Shown here piece by piece: positions 6,027 to 6,301 of a stretch of 6,301 bases of DNA. The stretch lies in assembly GCA_938082955.1 (NCBI GenBank), contig CALKDE010000120.1, positions 1 through 6,301 on the forward strand. The letters are read 5' to 3'. Numbering within the stretch: position 1 is the stretch's first letter; the number at the start of each line of letters is the position of its first letter. The position numbers and the translations under genes are program-made. Below the pieces are notes generated by a model. The model ran no database searches, had not been told where the DNA came from, and worked only from the letters and a program-made list of their open reading frames with translations. This DNA comes from an uncultured Pseudomonadales bacterium (lineage in GTDB: Bacteria; Pseudomonadota; Gammaproteobacteria; Pseudomonadales; Pseudohongiellaceae).

Positions 6027-6301
6027 TTGCTAGAGTTTGAACACATTATTCAGGTCAACGATCTGGCAGAAGACGACTTGCCAGTTCTCACGCGAACCCA
6101 GCTCTGGGAAGGCTTGCTGCTGCGTGCCAGGCGCCCAGACACATTCAACAGTAGTTTGAAGGTCACAAACAAAGAGTATGCCGAGGATGAGTTCGAGAGA
6201 ATCATCGAGGTAGGAGAGCACAAATTTCACGAGCGGGTGATGCTCTATCCGGACGAGAGAATTCATACTCAGACCCTGGAAGAGTATGACCAGATAGACG
6301 C
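6027..6301 (+). CDS. AtaL-like (DUF1857) SRPBCC-fold protein, N-terminal part
   Basis: An open frame runs off the right edge with 91 complete codons visible. Read from a TTG at 6027 it begins MLEFEHIIQVND and continues with TRTQLWEGLLLRARRPDTF (22-40) and FHERVMLYP (67-75). This matches the start of the AtaL-like family (DUF1857), small proteins of about 150 residues with a helix-grip fold that usually open with a phenylalanine-Glu-His segment followed by VND and a QLW motif. TTG is preferred over the in-frame GTG at 6012 because AGGGG (6016-6020) lies 6 nt before the TTG while nothing suitable precedes the GTG, and because family members start at this point. It follows the SurE gene by 35 bp with no terminator seen, so co-transcription is likely. 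Function is unknown; lipid or polyketide-like ligand binding is possible from the fold. Confidence 0.8.
   Translation, partial: MLEFEHIIQVNDLAEDDLPVLTRTQLWEGLLLRARRPDTFNSSLKVTNKEYAEDEFERIIEVGEHKFHERVMLYPDERIHTQTLEEYDQID

Noticed and set aside
6030..6266. Minus-strand open frame opposite the AtaL-like gene
   Set aside because: The + strand frame encodes a recognisable family; the opposite frame shows no known motif.

Overview
The window looks like ordinary chromosomal DNA of a Gram-negative bacterium, most likely a free-living and possibly marine gammaproteobacterium. This is inferred from the exported c-type cytochromes, the class C acid phosphatase, good Shine-Dalgarno sites and moderate GC content; no rRNA or other phylogenetic marker is present. 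Genes are densely packed on both strands. I see no tRNA, rRNA, CRISPR array, insertion sequence or phage gene.

Left part, + strand: the last 31 codons of an ABC transporter ATPase overlap by one base (TAATG) with a complete ABC-2 type permease (97-1188). Together they form an export system of the DrrA/DrrB kind. A 252-bp gap with a good sigma70-like promoter and a leader able to form hairpins leads to a periplasmic cytochrome c' (1441-1929). A strong symmetrical terminator (1951-1978) closes this gene and also the convergent gene opposite.

Middle, - strand, read right to left: an exported class C (e(P4)-type) acid phosphatase without a lipobox (4995-4156), an Old Yellow Enzyme family flavin oxidoreductase with its own likely promoter (4065-2971), and a membrane-anchored di-heme cytochrome c (2893-2000). 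The first heme domain of that cytochrome seems to lack the usual methionine ligand.

Right part, + strand: an exported SurE-like nucleotidase (5146-5991) is transcribed divergently from the acid phosphatase across a 150-bp region that holds two inverted repeats. It is followed 35 bp later by the start of an AtaL-like (DUF1857) SRPBCC-fold protein that probably begins at a TTG codon and runs off the window.

How they may work together: the divergent phosphatase and SurE homologue could both dephosphorylate nucleotides in the periplasm for phosphate, nucleoside or NAD-precursor scavenging. Cytochrome c' and the di-heme cytochrome are separate periplasmic haem proteins, for NO/gas binding or redox protection and for electron delivery from a dehydrogenase. 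The most unusual points are the exported SurE, its pairing with a second exported nucleotidase-type phosphatase around a shared, dyad-rich control region, and the ligand peculiarities of the two cytochromes. I did not find a clearly new multi-gene system.
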